Origin: Polystyrenella longa
GTDB lineage: Bacteria; Planctomycetota; Planctomycetia; Planctomycetales; Planctomycetaceae
Length of the DNA: 64,000 nt
NCBI RefSeq assembly: GCF_007750395.1
Contig: NZ_CP036281.1
Coordinates: forward strand, 4,673,001 to 4,737,000
Direction of reading: 5' to 3'
Made by a program: the position numbers and the translations under genes. The notes beneath the pieces are model-generated. The model was given only the letters and a program-made list of their open reading frames with translations. It was not told the DNA's origin and made no database searches. Of the stretch, positions 49,760 through 59,284 are shown one piece after another; position 1 is the stretch's first letter, and each line of letters begins with the position of its first letter.

Positions 49760-50573
49760 ATGCTAAATTTCCTGGGGGTGTTACCGTGTTTCGACATTCC
49801 GGGCTGAGTTCGAAAACCAGGCAACCGCAGTCTAAAAATGTGGGGACTTCCAAATGGGTTCGTTTATTCCATTCGGAACCAACGCATTTCACCTCGATTT
49901 TTACTGGTTCAACCCGAAAGCTGTCCAGTCGAGAGGAGTGCGATGAAAAGTGATTTCATAAAAGTTCAAGAGGGTCGCTCTTCCAACTCAATCTTCGTGA
50001 CTATTGAGCCTTCCGCAACCGGAATAGTAGCGTCTCACTGACATTACTGGCTGATTTTTCAGGAACCTCGTTCGTCGCGAGTCGTTGCTCCCAAAATCAA
50101 GTAGTCGTAATAGGTTATTTTTATCGTATTTGAAGGGAGCACGCAAAGGTAGAATGCCTGAACAGGATTGAACATACATCCAGACCATTCACCCCAGCCC
50201 ACCCATCATAACACAGCATGCTGGAATGACAAAGTGTCACGATCGAACCCATCGCCCCCGAGAATAACTCTTCAGATCGGGAATAAATCCTAATCGCGAC
50301 GAAAATGACAGAAACAATCCCAAGTCGAAATTGCCCACAAAAACCTGAATCTATGGCCTACATCAGCTAGAAAGCGATATCACCGACAGCCGAAATCGAG
50401 ATCGCCTGACGGAAACAAGGCAATCAGGACCGGTTGCAGCAACGATAGGTATTACCGAAACAAAACCGGCTCCAATCAGGCCCTCCAATTGAGCCTCCCA
50501 ATAGTGAGAATTTTAGCGGAGCCGCACTGAGAATGACCTCGGGTAAACTCGACAGTCCTCTTCATTGCCCCGC
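49760..50573. other. Gap upstream of aceE
   Basis: About 814 bases between gpsA and aceE should hold the aceE promoter near the low end. A 32-codon frame at 49943-50041 with a good ribosome site is listed separately. I see no RNA gene or strong repeat in the rest. Confidence 0.4.
49943..50041 (+). CDS. Possible 32-residue small protein
   Basis: A GAGAGGAG ribosome binding site lies about five bases before the ATG at 49943. The product would begin MKSDFIKVQEGRSSNSIFVT and is polar. It is divergent from aceE. No family is recognised; short frames of this size arise by chance. Confidence 0.2.
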   Translation: MKSDFIKVQEGRSSNSIFVTIEPSATGIVASH

Positions 50574-51566
50574 CTATTCGTCTTTTGGCGGTCGCATCAT
50601 CAAAGCGTCGGTCGCTTCACCTGGTGATTTCTCTTCAAACAGGACCTGGAAAATCTGTTCGGTCAGGGGCATTTCAATCCCCTGTTGCAGCGAAAGTTCA
50701 TAAACAGAGCGAGTTGTTGCAACCCCTTCGGCGACCCCTTTCATATCAGAGACGATTTGAGCCAGAGTTTCCCCTTTGCCCAACCGTTCGCCGACTCCTC
50801 TGTTGCGACCATAGGGGCTGATACAGGTGGTGATCAGGTCACCGATTCCGGCGAGGCCATAAAACGTGTTCGCCTCGGCTCCCATCTGTGTCCCGAACCG
50901 GGTGATTTCGACGAGCCCGCGTGCGACGAGTGCTGACTTGGCGTTGTCGCCGTACCCGAGTCCATCGCAAATGCCGGCTGCAATCGCAATCACGTTTTTA
51001 AGTGCCCCTGCGAGTTCTACCCCGACGATATCGATATTCGTATATACGCGGAATCGGTCCGTGTTGAATAACTCCTGCACCTCACGAGTGAGGCGAGCGT
51101 CACCTCCAGCGGCGACCACCGAGGCAGGCAACCCGCGGGCAAACTCCTCGGCGTGGCTGGGGCCGCCCAGCGCGACTACGGAACGTTGATCGAGTACTTC
51201 GGAGATAATCTGACTGGGTCGCATCAATGTTTCGTTTTCAAGCCCTTTGATCACACTGACCACCGGTCGGGTTTCTGTGAGTGCGGGACTCAGCGTTTCT
51301 AAAACCCCCCTCAAGAACTGCGTTGGAACGGCGGCGACGATGATCTCGGCCCCTTTAAGTGCCGATTCGACATCGGAAGTCACCTCGACCGAATCAGGGA
51401 TTTTAATCCCGGGCAACTGGCGTTCATTCTCTCGTTGCTCCTGCATCGTACGAGCGTGTTGCTCATCGCGAGACCAGATGGAGACCTGGATGCCCTTTTG
51501 CCCCAGAATGGTGGCACAGGCGGTCGCCATGGCCCCGCTTCCTATGATCGCGCAATGTTGAAACAT
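50574..51566 (-). CDS. gpsA: Glycerol-3-phosphate dehydrogenase (NAD(P)+)
   Basis: A 330-residue enzyme that reduces dihydroxyacetone phosphate to sn-glycerol-3-phosphate, the backbone of phospholipids. The dinucleotide loop GSGAMATACATIL differs slightly from the common GxGSWGTA. VIKGLENETLMRPSQ, GGPSHAEEFARG and ELAGALKNVIAIAAGICDGL, with the catalytic Lys, are family signatures, as is GLAGIGDLITTC. It complements the plsC, cdsA and CDP-alcohol transferase genes elsewhere in the window. Confidence 0.95.
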   Translation of the reverse strand: MFQHCAIIGSGAMATACATILGQKGIQVSIWSRDEQHARTMQEQRENERQLPGIKIPDSVEVTSDVESALKGAEIIVAAVPTQFLRGVLETLSPALTETRPVVSVIKGLENETLMRPSQIISEVLDQRSVVALGGPSHAEEFARGLPASVVAAGGDARLTREVQELFNTDRFRVYTNIDIVGVELAGALKNVIAIAAGICDGLGYGDNAKSALVARGLVEITRFGTQMGAEANTFYGLAGIGDLITTCISPYGRNRGVGERLGKGETLAQIVSDMKGVAEGVATTRSVYELSLQQGIEMPLTEQIFQVLFEEKSPGEATDALMMRPPKDE

Positions 51567-51855
51567 ATTTTCCTTACATCCTGTTTAACTGGTATGACAT
51601 AACTAAAACGATCCCTAGACACACCCGGCTGCCGATTCGCCCCTCCAAGGAGCTAAAATCGATGCTTGGCCATCTCGCAGAACGGAGAACAGCTTTAAAC
51701 GGCAGGAACCCTACAGCAGTCGGAATAGCTAAACGTATTAAAACGTAAGGCTTTCTGAAATCGACTTGCTTTCTACGAATCCTGAACTAACTTTCAAACG
51801 AAGTAATGCCCGAAACATAAAGGGATACTGCAGTATTCTATTACGAGGAAAATCG

Positions 51856-52092
51856 ATGCAACAGACTTTCGACCAACAAAAGAACGAATTTGTTGATCGT
51901 CGCCAGCAGGATGCGGAAACTCGCCGTCCTTCTGGGGAGCGGCGACAATTTCAAGATGCCCGCACCTACGCGAATCACGACGTTCAGGAACTGGCCGAAG
52001 CAGTCGACCAGTATAAAATGCGTCATCGCCGCCGTTTCATCACGTTCGAAGAACTCTTCGAAGTTGTGAAAGGCTTGGGTTACCACAAGTAA
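51856..52092 (+). CDS. Small conserved planctomycete-type protein
   Basis: I choose the ATG at 51856 because a GAGGAAAA site lies just before it; in-frame sequence upstream is of poor quality. The 78-residue product starts MQQTFDQQKNEFVDRRQQDA, is basic and glutamine-rich, then has RRFITFEELFEVVKGLGYHK, a compact helical C terminus. No catalytic motif. Similar short proteins appear common in planctomycetes; function unknown. Confidence 0.5.
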   Translation: MQQTFDQQKNEFVDRRQQDAETRRPSGERRQFQDARTYANHDVQELAEAVDQYKMRHRRRFITFEELFEVVKGLGYHK

Positions 52093-52236
52093 TCCGACTA
52101 ATGATTTCGCTCAATGACGGATGATTCCGCCTGCAATCTAGCATTCAGCCTTACAGGCCGATTCGATTGTGTAAAAACACGGAACAGATTGGCCTGTGCT
52201 CTCTTTACTGACATCAATCTGTTCAAATCATGTTAT

Positions 52237-52842
52237 TTACCACCAATCGCAGGGAGTCCTGTATTTTGATTTTGGATAGAGCTTTAAAGCTGCCTGTAGT
52301 GTCCCCCACTGATTCATAGCGGCTTCTAAAAAAGGTTCAAACAACTCGTGTGTCTTCTTTTCTGCAGTCAGTAGATCATGCGTTTTTTCTAATTCATTCA
52401 AGATTCCATATGGCTCCTCTGGATCCATTCCGACACTGCACATGTCAGCAGCAATTCCTGCATCTTTAAGGAATTCATATAAAACTTCTGGCGAGTCCTT
52501 CTTTAATAAATACAAATAGCCCAGAGCTCCTTGGTTTGCTATTCGAGATTTATCGTGATTTGCACCGTTTTCTTGTCTTCTCCTTTCCCAAATAGCACTA
52601 CGTAAAGAATCTATATCCTTTGCTAGTGACATATTGAGGATCCACAGGGCAGGAGAGTCCCAAACACTAATGAGTTGATCGGCCCATGGCTGCCAATCAT
52701 CAGGACCAGCGAAACCTGTGACAGATGCCGCGTTCCAGTAAAATGCATAAGGTGTATCTAAAGGAAGATCATTTAACACAAGAAGCCTCCTGACTTTAGC
52801 AATAATGGAATAGGTCCTAGACTGCCTACGATCAGTTTTCAC
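52237..52842 (-). CDS. Hypothetical protein, lower GC than its neighbours
   Basis: A 201-residue soluble, mostly helical protein with several Trp (WQPWADQLISVWDSPALWIL, CDWW at the end). No signal peptide or membrane segment, no domain recognised. By eye its DNA is richer in A and T than its flanks, which could mean a different origin. Both neighbours lie more than 50 bases away. The function cannot be inferred. Confidence 0.45.
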   Translation of the reverse strand: MKTDRRQSRTYSIIAKVRRLLVLNDLPLDTPYAFYWNAASVTGFAGPDDWQPWADQLISVWDSPALWILNMSLAKDIDSLRSAIWERRRQENGANHDKSRIANQGALGYLYLLKKDSPEVLYEFLKDAGIAADMCSVGMDPEEPYGILNELEKTHDLLTAEKKTHELFEPFLEAAMNQWGTLQAALKLYPKSKYRTPCDWW

Positions 52843-52896
52843 TGAGAACCGACCGATACAGCAAACCGACGATAGTCTTTCGAAGCGGTTCGGGCT

Positions 52897-53901
52897 CTAC
52901 ATTTTACGTGCGTATATCGTCACGGATGCTCCGGATCTCCGTGCAGCTGCGTACATGCTGATCAATAACGCAACAGGCATTCCGAAGTAGTATGCCAGCT
53001 TCTGGCAAACCCGCGTACCGGCTGAAAGAGATTCTTTCTCCGCTCCCCCTCTTGTTTGCAACAGGGTGTAGAGTGTGTTTCGCGGTAGTTTTCGGTTCCG
53101 ATTCAGCCAGCTCTGAACCCAGCCAAAGGGGTTCATGCGCAACGAAAAATGGAGTTCTTCCTCGCATTCGAAGCCATTCTCCTGCAATAACGCGCGGAGT
53201 CCTTCCACGGAAAAATGAAACAGATGGCGAGGCAGATCAAGATGGAACCAGGCTTCCTTAGCCCAGCGGCTCTGCATACTGGAATAATTAGGAACAGAGA
53301 CTACCAACCGGCCTCCCGGCTTCAGTAACCGGGCCGCCTCTTGAATTGTCTCGCGGGGATACAGCAAATGTTCGAGCACATGCCAAATGACGATCTGATC
53401 GAACATTCCCCCTTCATACTCGGCGTCTTTCAATGTTGGGGCAAACCGAAGTTGAATCCGGCTGTCCGCCCCTTCCGCCGCCATGGGGCTGATTTCCAAA
53501 CCGTGGCTGTCGAGTCCCAACTCTACAAATGATTTCAGCAAGACACCGCGACCGCAACCCACGTCGAGAACCTTGTCACCGGGCTTCAGGCCTGTGGCCA
53601 TACTACTGGCCTGACGACGAGAGATGTAGCGGATCATCGCTTCAACGGGGGCGACGAACTTGGTTCCCGTTTCGCCGTAATAATCTTGTGGGTAGAAATC
53701 AGGGATCTCTTCCGGTTCCGGCAGTGGAAAAAGAGAGCCAGTCCCGCACTGGGTACATTCCACCAACTGAAATCGCATGCCCTCCAGCTGATATCGGGGC
53801 GAAGCGGTAGTTCCCTGGCAAACCGGGCAAGCGGAAATAGTCTGTCGCGATGACATCTCATCCGGGGAAACAGTTTGAACCGGATTGTCATAAACAGACA
53901 T
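52897..53901 (-). CDS. Class I SAM methyltransferase with N-terminal zinc ribbon
   Basis: I choose the ATG at 53901 (MSVYDNPVQ), with a GAGGAA stretch upstream, over one at 54081. Cysteine pairs CPVC and CTQCG near residues 23 and 46 form a zinc ribbon. The SAM-binding core reads GDKVLDVGCGRGVLLKSFVE, and a following QIVIWHVLEHLLYPRE segment matches the methyltransferase-11/25 family. The C-terminal 70 residues include a hydrophobic helix that may attach it to the membrane. Such proteins often act on sugars or lipids; substrate unknown. Confidence 0.75.
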   Translation of the reverse strand: MSVYDNPVQTVSPDEMSSRQTISACPVCQGTTASPRYQLEGMRFQLVECTQCGTGSLFPLPEPEEIPDFYPQDYYGETGTKFVAPVEAMIRYISRRQASSMATGLKPGDKVLDVGCGRGVLLKSFVELGLDSHGLEISPMAAEGADSRIQLRFAPTLKDAEYEGGMFDQIVIWHVLEHLLYPRETIQEAARLLKPGGRLVVSVPNYSSMQSRWAKEAWFHLDLPRHLFHFSVEGLRALLQENGFECEEELHFSLRMNPFGWVQSWLNRNRKLPRNTLYTLLQTRGGAEKESLSAGTRVCQKLAYYFGMPVALLISMYAAARRSGASVTIYARKM

Positions 53902-54089
53902 AAAACAGCGTTTCCTCAGCAGAGAATTGGGAACAAGGTCTGCAAAAAGGTACCGCATCTCCTCCTTTAGTAAAAGAGGAATGCGGTGCTGTTTCAGTGC
54001 TACTTCCGTATAACTCACCCATGGAAGAGCGACCGCAGGTATCGGATTGAAGACGACCGGAAACCCACGACAGAGTCCCAATCGCCCTT

Positions 54090-54132
54090 GTTTTGCAGCA
54101 TTTTAAACTGCAAAACTACTTAAACTGCAAAA
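54090..54132. repeat. Inverted and direct repeat after ino1
   Basis: GTTTTGCAG (54090-54098) pairs perfectly with CTGCAAAAC (54108-54116), and TTAACTGCAAAA-like copies (ttaaactgcaaaa, 54103-54115 and 54120-54132) sit side by side. It lies just beyond the end of ino1 on the minus strand and could act in transcript ending, but no T-run follows. Confidence 0.35.
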
Positions 54133-54150
54133 ATACGATCCGAAACGGGT

Positions 54151-55362
54151 CTACTCTGCAGAGACTTCTTCCGCCCAGGCTTCCAGCAGATCAAATTGCT
54201 TGTGGAACTGGGGCAGGTCGGTTCCCATGGGGCTCTTGAAGAAGGAACTCAAAAAGCCCATCGTGCCCGACTGGTCGCCACGGCGCCATTGGCGTTCAGT
54301 GAAGCGAATCAGGTCCAGCACCAAGGGCGCCGCCAGTAGAGAATCGCACCCCTGCCACGTGAATTGCATCACCATCGGCGTTCCCAAGAAACCCTGGAAG
54401 TGAATATGGTCCCACGCGGTTTTCCAGTCACCCATCGATTCAATGTATTCGATGGAAACCAGAGTTTGCGGTTTGTATCCAAGAATTTCGGTGAGGAGAT
54501 GGTCCTTCGAGTGCACCTTGTTCGATTTATTAACCGGGTCATCCAGCACTTTGCCGTCCAGGTTGCCGAAGATATTGTGGCCGACCCAACTCATCACATT
54601 CAAGTTTCGGTTGGCGAACATCGGAGCGAGGATGCTCTTCATCAAAGTCTCGCCCGTTTTTCCGTCTCGACCGACATGCAAGGTGCCTGTCTGCTGAGAC
54701 AGATCTTCGAGTGCAGGAAGATCACAACCGATGGAAGGAGTGAAGTTCACGTGTGAGCAACCTGCTTGCAGAGCGGCAATGGCGTACAGCGTACTGGCGG
54801 GAATCGCAAAATCTCCAGCTCCGATTTTCGCTTCCAGATCGGACCAGCTCAGGGATTTGATTTCTTCGGTCTGAGGAGGTTCGGTGGAAGAAACGTTCAT
54901 CACGACGACGTGCGCCAGGTCGTTCTTCTTCTGGAAATGCACCAAGTCCTGCTTAAGCCGCTCTAATGTTTGGGAAGTTGTTTCGTCTTTGTGATTAAGA
55001 ACGTCGCCTGTGGCGAGCGAGGTGATTGTCGGGCCGACATTCATCAGCGTACCGGGGCGAACATTGGAGTCGAACTCTTTTAGAGTGCCTTCGATCTTGT
55101 CCAAAGTCGCCGCGTCGAAGACGCGAGAGTTCTGGTGAAGATGCTGTGCCGCCTCAACGTAGCTGGTGTCACGGATCTCATGACCACCGACGACAAACTG
55201 AGACCAGTCCGCCAGTCCGACGTTCTGGAACTGCGGTAACGCAGAGACCAGACCGTACTCCGGAGTCAGACCTTGCTGCAATGCAGCGAGTCCAGTCACA
55301 GTTGTGGTAGCCACCCCACCCCAGGCTCCAATTAACCAGATACCAATTTTCTGATCGCTCAT
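54151..55362 (-). CDS. ino1: Inositol-3-phosphate synthase
   Basis: A 403-residue enzyme that turns glucose 6-phosphate into inositol 3-phosphate with NAD+. The dinucleotide loop IGAWGGVATTTVTGL begins near residue 12. NVGPTITS, VVMNVSSTEPPQ and NFTPSIGCDLPAL match the family, as does GRDGKTGETLMKSILAPMF. Inositol may feed phosphatidylinositol synthesis, for which a CDP-alcohol transferase is encoded in this window, though a link is not shown. The PGM/PMM gene upstream on the same strand could supply hexose phosphates. Confidence 0.9.
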   Translation of the reverse strand: MSDQKIGIWLIGAWGGVATTTVTGLAALQQGLTPEYGLVSALPQFQNVGLADWSQFVVGGHEIRDTSYVEAAQHLHQNSRVFDAATLDKIEGTLKEFDSNVRPGTLMNVGPTITSLATGDVLNHKDETTSQTLERLKQDLVHFQKKNDLAHVVVMNVSSTEPPQTEEIKSLSWSDLEAKIGAGDFAIPASTLYAIAALQAGCSHVNFTPSIGCDLPALEDLSQQTGTLHVGRDGKTGETLMKSILAPMFANRNLNVMSWVGHNIFGNLDGKVLDDPVNKSNKVHSKDHLLTEILGYKPQTLVSIEYIESMGDWKTAWDHIHFQGFLGTPMVMQFTWQGCDSLLAAPLVLDLIRFTERQWRRGDQSGTMGFLSSFFKSPMGTDLPQFHKQFDLLEAWAEEVSAE

Positions 55363-55829
55363 GATGACTTGATTTATTCTATTTTTCGTTAGCGCTAGAT
55401 CTTGTCCATCCTCAGGGCACCCGCTTTGAACTCCATTCTCGCCACAGTTCTGTCGTCACTGTTTTGTCGTCAACTTTACTGGCGATCCGGCAACCTGACT
55501 CAATGCTTAAACTGAACTTCACTACAGTTTTGTCCAGCGACAGATACCGTAGGCAGTAGAGTTTGAGTTTGGATCGGGGAAGGACCACCCGCTTAAAGTG
55601 TTCTTAAACAGAGAAACACGGGCGGGCCGTAGCCAACTCTCAGGTGGGACGAATAAGGCGGGAATGGTCCATTTTGTAATCCTGCACAGGAAAAAGAAAG
55701 CCTGCAAACTAATTTCAAAGCGGATTTCAGGCATCTCCCGCCTCCTGAGGACTCATAAACGGACTTCATGCGGGAATATCCCGCGATTAGACAGATTACG
55801 GGGAGTCACCGAGGAAATCAGCAGCGGGG
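55363..55829. other. Gap between ino1 and the PGM/PMM gene
   Basis: About 467 bases. It must contain the ino1 promoter unless the genes share a transcript. A short repeat (ttctgtcgtca, then ttttgtcgtca) is seen near 55447-55475. No gene or RNA recognised. Confidence 0.35.
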
Positions 55830-57668
55830 TCAACTTAACTGTGCATCAATCCACCCATTGAGCGACTCTTGCAAGCGAGTTAATTCTTCTCGAACCGTTG
55901 TTTTGGTCGCGTCGAGCTGATCTGCCACAGGTACATCGGCCTGGGCGAAGTAATAAAATTTGATCTTAGGTTCCGTTCCGGATGGCCGCACAGCGATTCG
56001 AAAACGAGCGGCATCCCCCTCCAACTTGAACACCATCAAATTTCCGGCTGGTTCAGGCAAGTCGGCTGATTTGCTGTTATTCGGTAAATCGCGAACTTCG
56101 TGAGTCTCATAGTCCCTTACTTCGAGGAAGCGATTACCAGCCAGTTCTTTCGGAGGTTGCTCTCGGAACGCCTTCATCAATTTCTGAATCTGCAGTTGTC
56201 CGTCGCTGCCTTCACAGATTTTGGAAGTTTGACCTTCCAGATAGAAGCCATATTCACGGTACAACTCGTCGAGTTGATCCAGCAACGTTTTTCCAGAATC
56301 CGCTTTCAGTTCAGCTGCATATTCCATCAGGTACATGGCCGCGACGGCTGCATCTTTATCGCGGCAGTACTCTCCTGCGAGATATCCAAGTGATTCTTCT
56401 GCTCCGAAAATAAACTTGTCCGGGCCGAGGTTATCCATACTCTGTGCGATGTATTTGAAACCGACGAGCAAGTCATCAACGACTTTGACGTTGTACTTGC
56501 GTCCCTGATCGGCAATGAGTGGCGTCGTGACCAATGTCTCCACGATGAAGTGCGAAGGAGAAAGTGTCCCTTCCGCCTTTCGCTTGCGGAGCAGGTAATC
56601 TACGATCAAGGCCCCTGCCTGGTTGCCCGTTACCGGAATGTATTCCCCCGCTCCGTTTCTGACACAGATGGCAATGCGGTCAGCATCGGGATCGGAAGCC
56701 AGAATCAGTTCTGCCCCCATAGCTGCAGCCGGTTCCAATGTTGGCCTAAAGACCTCAAATCGTTCCGGGTTGGGAAGATGATCGGGAACATTGCTAAAAT
56801 TGCCGTCGGGTTGTCGGTGAGGTTCGAAGATCTGCAGCCCGTCGAAGCCAAGTTGCTTTAAGACGTCGTACACGTTGGTTTCTCCGACACCATGCAACGG
56901 AGTAAACAGAGCGACGATGTCCCGTTTATCGGAATAACTTAGTTTGCACACTTCCGCCAGATAGTCGTCGTCGATGCTACTGTCGAGGATTTTAATTTTG
57001 CCCTCTTGAACAGCGACGTTGAAATCGATCGTGGGAATTTCGGACGCCTTATAAACGGCATCGATAATCCCTTTGTCGTGAGGGGTCAACACTTGTGCCC
57101 CGGACCCCCAGTAGGCTTTGAATCCGTTATCCGAGGGAGCATTGTGAGATGCTGAAATCATGGCCCCGACGTCACAATTTAAATGTCGGACCGCGAAGGA
57201 CAACTCGGGAGTGGACCGATAGGTATCAAAGAAGAAGACTTCAAACCCGTGTGCCGCTAGCGTAGTGGCAGTGAGACGGGCAAACTCGGGAGAGCGATTG
57301 CGGGTGTCATGCGCGATGACCGCCCTGCCGGGTTGGTCATGGTTCGTATGCATGAAGTAACTGCCCAGCCCATGGGCCGATTCCGCGATGGTTCGCTCGT
57401 TGATCGTTGCTGAACCGAAATCGGACATTTCTCCCCGACGTCCTCCCGTTCCGAAATTAATCACTTCCCAGAACAAGTCATTCAGCCGACCGAACTCTTC
57501 CGCTTTCAGAAGTTCGAGAATGCCCGGAAGACTTTTTTCATATTGCGGCTCACGAATCCACCGAACCAGATTTTCGCGGGTCGAATCGAGCAGCTTTCCG
57601 TTCAGGACAGCTTGATCGATTGTCTCCAGTGCCCATTTGCGATCTGCAGAGAAGTCAGTTTCCGACAT
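55830..57668 (-). CDS. Phosphoglucomutase/phosphomannomutase
   Basis: A 612-residue alpha-D-phosphohexomutase that interconverts 1- and 6-phosphates of glucose or mannose. The phospho-serine loop ISASHNAPSDNG lies near residue 170, the metal loop DPDADR near 323, the sugar loop GAEESLGYLAGE near 424, and the C-terminal RPSGTEPKIKFYY binds phosphate. Length is that of the longer PgcA-type branch. No partner gene sets the substrate. Confidence 0.92.
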   Translation of the reverse strand: MSETDFSADRKWALETIDQAVLNGKLLDSTRENLVRWIREPQYEKSLPGILELLKAEEFGRLNDLFWEVINFGTGGRRGEMSDFGSATINERTIAESAHGLGSYFMHTNHDQPGRAVIAHDTRNRSPEFARLTATTLAAHGFEVFFFDTYRSTPELSFAVRHLNCDVGAMISASHNAPSDNGFKAYWGSGAQVLTPHDKGIIDAVYKASEIPTIDFNVAVQEGKIKILDSSIDDDYLAEVCKLSYSDKRDIVALFTPLHGVGETNVYDVLKQLGFDGLQIFEPHRQPDGNFSNVPDHLPNPERFEVFRPTLEPAAAMGAELILASDPDADRIAICVRNGAGEYIPVTGNQAGALIVDYLLRKRKAEGTLSPSHFIVETLVTTPLIADQGRKYNVKVVDDLLVGFKYIAQSMDNLGPDKFIFGAEESLGYLAGEYCRDKDAAVAAMYLMEYAAELKADSGKTLLDQLDELYREYGFYLEGQTSKICEGSDGQLQIQKLMKAFREQPPKELAGNRFLEVRDYETHEVRDLPNNSKSADLPEPAGNLMVFKLEGDAARFRIAVRPSGTEPKIKFYYFAQADVPVADQLDATKTTVREELTRLQESLNGWIDAQLS

Positions 57669-58336
57669 TCCAATGATTTCTATGTTCAGCGGGTAATGAA
57701 TATTGAGCGTTCTTCCGGATACTATAACACCTCAATTTCCGCTCAGAAAAGGGAGGGGTGACCGCAATTCCTGAGATCATCGTTTAAGGCGTTTTTTTTT
57801 GTGCATCACTTCCGTTTCATCTCGTTTTATCGATATGACGCTCCTCCAGAGTCAGTCTTATAAGAAAGAAAGCCTGAAATCAGACTCGTTTAAAACCGGT
57901 TTGGATGCCAGCAGGAAGCCATGATCCGTCGGGATTCATGCTTTATACAGCTTGCAATCGCCCGTAAGGTGGAGTTAGATGGAGGGTCCAGTCTTAGAAT
58001 TCCTTTCAAATCGTTCTGTATTTCTTCCTACAGCTTCGACCCTTCGTTCTGATGCTGGCACCTCAAATTAAGAACGGGTTTCTGGATTCTCTCCCTGCTG
58101 TTAAGATCAGTGCTGAAATACCTCACTTCTGATTGAAGACTCGTTCCCGAACATTTCAAAGCGACCGCTGTTTGAAATTGCCTTATGCCCGCAGCGATGG
58201 TCAGTCTGTCGATTGGTAAACGGACCCCAGTCAGCCTTTCTCACGGACGATATAAATCACCCGATGATCTCTGTTCGATTTTCCACCAATAGATACAATC
58301 AGCTGAGTCAGTACCAATACTTGTGGAGACTTCCGT
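57669..58336. promoter_or_regulatory. Divergent gap between PGM/PMM and response regulator
   Basis: About 668 bases with promoters for both divergent genes. It has a nine-base T-run near 57792-57800 without a clear stem before it. A 43-codon frame at 57921 lacks good spacing to a ribosome site, so I do not call a gene. Confidence 0.35.
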
Positions 58337-58891
58337 ATGTCAGGTGATGAGTTCCGATTTACCGGTACCCCCGGTGCGGTGGCCCATCAGATTCTCGTCG
58401 TAGAAGATGATCAGGATACGGCGGCCAGTCTGAAAGCAGCATTAGTCGCGGCTGGCTTTTCCGTGTCTCTAGCTAAAGATGGCGGACAAGCTCATTCCAC
58501 CTTCGTCATGCATAAACCGGACGTCGTGGTCCTCGATCTAATTCTTCCGCGAGAGAGTGGCTTTGAAGTCTGCGAACGAATCAAATCGCTCGATCAGCAT
58601 ACACCTGTCGTAATTTTGACTGCAATTGAATTGCAGGAATCCCGCGTTCTGGCCGATCGCGTCGGTGCCGACGCTTATCTGAACAAACCTTGCGACCCGG
58701 AAATTCTGATCAAAACCATTAGGGATGTCGCTGAAAAATGCTGGTCGAAAAAGCATCTCGCTCAACCAACCGGTGATGAACGCATTCGATTCAATTGTCG
58801 TTGTGGCAAGCGGTTTAAGGTGAAAGCCGCCCATCGCGGAAAAAGCCTGACCTGCCCCATGTGCGGTGAGCAACTGATCGTTCCCCGCTGA
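58337..58891 (+). CDS. Response regulator with C-terminal zinc ribbon
   Basis: A 184-residue protein. The receiver domain (about residues 16-135) has the acidic pair EDD, the phospho-acceptor Asp67 in VVLDLILPRE, the Thr in VVILTAIEL and the Lys in LNKPCDP. Instead of a DNA-binding output it ends in a zinc ribbon (NCRCGKRFKVKAAHRGKSLT, then CPMCGEQLIVP). Such a pairing is unusual outside planctomycetes. GGAG precedes the ATG. It lies upstream of an FHA-domain gene, so both may belong to one signalling route. Confidence 0.85.
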   Translation: MSGDEFRFTGTPGAVAHQILVVEDDQDTAASLKAALVAAGFSVSLAKDGGQAHSTFVMHKPDVVVLDLILPRESGFEVCERIKSLDQHTPVVILTAIELQESRVLADRVGADAYLNKPCDPEILIKTIRDVAEKCWSKKHLAQPTGDERIRFNCRCGKRFKVKAAHRGKSLTCPMCGEQLIVPR

Positions 58892-59284
58892 GATCATATT
58901 TCAATCTCGTGATGGAATTGTTTTTTTCAGCTTCCTTATTGCAATTTCTCTCACTGGGTGAGACAGTGAATTAATCATTTCGGCCTTATCATCTACTGGC
59001 CCGGCAATTTCTCATCTGAATTTTTATCACTCGCACTTTGCCGTCTTTTTCCATTCTTATTTCTAATACAACACACGCCTTGATCTTCGTGTATCCTGGT
59101 GAGTTTCACTCTCATCGAGAAAATTCACTCAATGGCTCTTTCTGAGACAATCTTTCGGCAATCATAATAGCACTTAGGTGAACGTCGGTCAGAATCCGAT
59201 TCGAATATGACCTCCACCAGTGCAATCCAACGATACGGTTGTAAACCGAGCGACGCTACTTTTTAGCTTTCTGCAGAGCACTCT
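58892..59284. other. Gap before the FHA gene
   Basis: 393 bases rich in A and T. A short GAGAT/ATCTC pair follows the response regulator stop and a seven-base T-run comes about 14 bases later, a weak terminator candidate. No gene is seen. Confidence 0.3.

Noticed and set aside
57921-58052. 43-codon plus-strand frame in the gap before the response regulator
   Set aside because: The AGGAAG stretch is only two bases from the ATG, and the product has no pattern.
59161-59240. Stretch with a TTCGAAT-like sequence that could suggest a tRNA T-arm
   Set aside because: No acceptor stem or anticodon arm can be formed around it.
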